Source: Mugil cephalus (taxonomy: Eukaryota > Chordata > Actinopteri > Mugiliformes > Mugilidae). Taken from it: a stretch of 64,000 bases of DNA. This document shows positions 61,862 to 64,000 of this stretch, piece by piece. How positions within the stretch are numbered: the stretch's first letter is position 1; every line of letters starts with the position of its first letter. Under the pieces are notes generated by a model. The model had not been told where the DNA came from. It saw only the letters and a program-made list of their open reading frames with translations, and made no database searches. The translations under genes and the position numbers were made by a program. The DNA lies in contig NC_061779.1 in NCBI RefSeq assembly GCF_022458985.1, forward strand, positions 17,033,001 to 17,097,000, given 5' to 3'.

Positions 61862-63364
61862 TCAAGGCACCAGCACCACCCTCATGGTGTTGGTGTAGCC
61901 GGCGCCTGGGCGCCAGCCGGTCACAACAAGGGCAACATCACCAGACTTGAAGAATTTGCGGTGCTTGCCTACGAATAGTGGAAAGAAGGGCATTAGTAAT
62001 AAAAAGGATGAAGCTCCCTGTTTAGACTTTCTATGACTGTAGATTGCCTTTGCTATTTAATACACCAGTAACATTTCTTAGACAGTTGACTTCTAGAGAA
62101 GGTCTGTGTATGTAACATAAGATGAATCCGTAACTCATGTATGTCTTCCAAAATCTCATATGTATATATAAATATAGTTCCTGTCTCTGATTACTACGAC
62201 AGCCTCCTCCCCCAGTCTGGCCACTCCTTTGGCCAGGACTTTTAATGCCACTTGAAGTTTCATTTACACATAAATAATTCTCTTTACTTTTAAATTAATT
62301 TTTGCAAATATAAAAAAAAAAACAAAAAAAAACACTGGCACTCACCAACTTCCAGGGCAAAGTTGACGCGCAGGTCGACGTCCTCAGCCCAGACGTTGTT
62401 GGCAGGCTTGGTGTAGAGCACAGGGTAGACACCACGATACAGGTGAGACTGGCGGGCGGCCTGACCACAGCGGGTAACGGCAATGATGGGGGCCCGGGGC
62501 CTGTACCTCGCCAGCAAGTGAGCAGACCTGTTGAGAGTACCAAGTGACGTAATTTCCCCTTCTCAATTGAAAAGACAAACGTTTTCAGCAGTTGTAGAAT
62601 CACATTATCATTCATGTGAAGTTGTGACTGCATAAAGCGAATGAACGTCAGTTCACTGTTTAGGCTTTTTTTAATTTTTAAGACTTTCAACTACTTGAAA
62701 ATTTTTCTAAACTGGTGAGAGTGAACCATAACCTCACAGGAAAACCAAGACTATGAACTGAAAGAGGCTACAATGCTTCGTAGAGTTAAGGGCAGAAGCA
62801 GAGTTGATCACGCAAAGCAAGGGCATCCCTTCACATAGTCGTAGGACAGGAGAGGACGTATTAACATCCATACTAAGTATGCTGTAAAACCAGTTTATTT
62901 AAGCTGTTATCTTTAAGAACCCAGCTGACTGTTCTGTATCATGTGCTGAGAGGATGAACTCCCAAACGGATAGAGTTAAAATTAACTTGTAAAATGTCAG
63001 GGTTCAGTTCTCAAAAGGTCACGAGTGGAGCACAGATTTTAAAGTGCAGTGAAGGTTGGCACACTTCACACGAGCGGAGGCAGGAAGATGATATAATGCA
63101 CAGTTTCTTCGCCCGCAGTGGGCGATGTGGAGGATAATATGACTCAGAGGTTTTACAGAGAACATCTGCTAGGGGCGTCGTGTTCTCGGAACCTCACCTG
63201 CCAGTCTTGGTGAGCACGATGATGGCGCTGGCGCAGCACTTGAAGGAAGCCTCGACCGTGCCGATGGCGACGGCCTCTGTGGGGTCACGGGTCAGGTGGG
63301 AGGTGCGACGCAGCTCCTCGAACATCTGCCTATGGAACATGGCTGCCTCAGCTTCACGGGCAAT
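61862..63364 (-). CDS. pkm: Pyruvate kinase, muscle type, C-terminal three coding exons (partial)
   Basis: Exons in gene order: 63198-63364 (167 nt), 62346-62527 (182 nt) and 61862-61968 with the stop; the first two have the same lengths as the corresponding human PKM exons. The gene continues beyond the right edge, so the N-terminal and catalytic parts are not visible. The 167-nt exon ([18 protein letters not shown] to VLTKTGR) is the mutually exclusive exon position of PKM. Its [16 protein letters not shown] and AIIVLTK blocks and the lysine of the fructose-bisphosphate loop (LTKTGRS) make it M2-like. The next exon has [14 protein letters not shown] and [12 protein letters not shown]; the last has the effector loop GWRPGAG and ends MRVVLVP. 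The enzyme converts phosphoenolpyruvate and ADP to pyruvate and ATP in glycolysis. PKM is favoured over PKLR by HLYRG and [11 protein letters not shown]. The teleost a/b copy is not resolved. Confidence 0.94.
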
Positions 63365-64000
63365 CTGTACACGTGAGAAGGAATATTACAGTGGTGTCAC
63401 ACAGCTAATTTTAACTTAGTTTGCATTTTCAAGGACTTAAGAATGAGGGCCGTTACCCTTAGTGCAGAGCTGTTCACACCTGAAAGCAGCACACTGCTGA
63501 GGCGCGAGGTTAAACAACAGCGGCAGCCATGATGTTCAGGGGCTGTTGCTGTTGCTGCAGATTCTCAGACACATGCTGACTGAGAAATACGATCACACTG
63601 TTAAAGCACAATGCAGAACACAGGAGGAGATGTTGTCTGGTAGCAGATGGATGGACTGATGCCACAGGGATACACAAGGCAAGTCGAACAAATACTAAAC
63701 AGGCTGTTAGTAAAACCCGAGATTATACAAGTGATGTGCTCATGATGTCCTCACTGCTTTACATTTCATTCAATATGATCTAGAAAACTCACACCAGAAG
63801 GAAAACTGCATTTTCAGCCTGAACGTGTTCACGTTGAGGCTACTGCTGTAATTTTCTCACTGAACTGACTGAGAAGGTGTGCCCAAACATTCACTACTAA
63901 ACAGAATATTTATCGTGTGAATTTGGGAGCTTTCATCAGCCAACATCAGCAGCCGAGACTCCCATGATTAAAGCACCACAAGCCTCGTATACCTCATACA
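63365..64000 (-). other. pkm intron running to the window edge
   Basis: The 636 bases upstream of the M2-like exon contain no second 167-nt exon resembling IAREAEAA and no other recognisable coding sequence. The intron continues outside the window. Confidence 0.6.

Noticed and set aside
62295-62690. 131-codon minus-strand frame across the pkm penultimate exon
   Set aside because: It is out of frame with pyruvate kinase and continues through both splice sites.

Overview
The window comes from an animal nuclear genome, most likely a percomorph-type teleost fish. All genes are spliced with GT-AG introns. The proteins match vertebrate families almost end to end, and the repeats are typical of fish: Tc1/mariner, hAT and PIF/Harbinger-like MITEs, L2/Rex-like LINE tails and long CA, TA and TAA microsatellites. 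The exact species cannot be read from the sequence.

Layout, left to right: scamp5 (+, CDS 157-5614), carrying a complete Tc1 transposon in intron 4; a long scamp5 3' UTR and spacer; ube2q2 (-, CDS 19216 down to 12817, 13 coding exons), with a hAT remnant in one intron and a composite repeat in intron 1; a spacer rich in repeat fragments; a single-coding-exon UDP-glucuronosyltransferase of the fish UGT5 type (+, 22841-24442); an AT-rich spacer with a duplicated block, two copies of one retroposon family and an L2-like reverse transcriptase relic; nptn (neuroplastin, +, 29625-41329, 8 coding exons, including the optional first Ig exon); a 4.8 kb spacer; hcn4 (pacemaker channel, +, 46122-58796, 8 exons, complete); a 3 kb spacer; and the last three coding exons of a muscle-type pyruvate kinase gene (pkm, -, 61862-63364), which runs off the right edge.

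From memory, the human counterparts PKM, HCN4, NPTN, SCAMP5 and UBE2Q2 all lie on 15q23-q24. The window therefore looks like a compacted piece of that ancient linkage group, with a UGT gene added between ube2q2 and nptn. The genes do not form an operon or a pathway. Several are neuronal or excitable-tissue genes: scamp5 (synaptic vesicle trafficking), nptn (synaptic adhesion) and hcn4 (pacemaking).

I found no CRISPR array, tRNA, rRNA or bacterial-type system, and nothing that amounts to a wholly new system. The points most worth a second look are the apparently intact Tc1 element, convergent CTCF-like motifs flanking nptn, a conserved tandem splice acceptor in nptn, the pkm alternative exon, nested and paired transposon copies, and a duplicated block downstream of the UGT gene.
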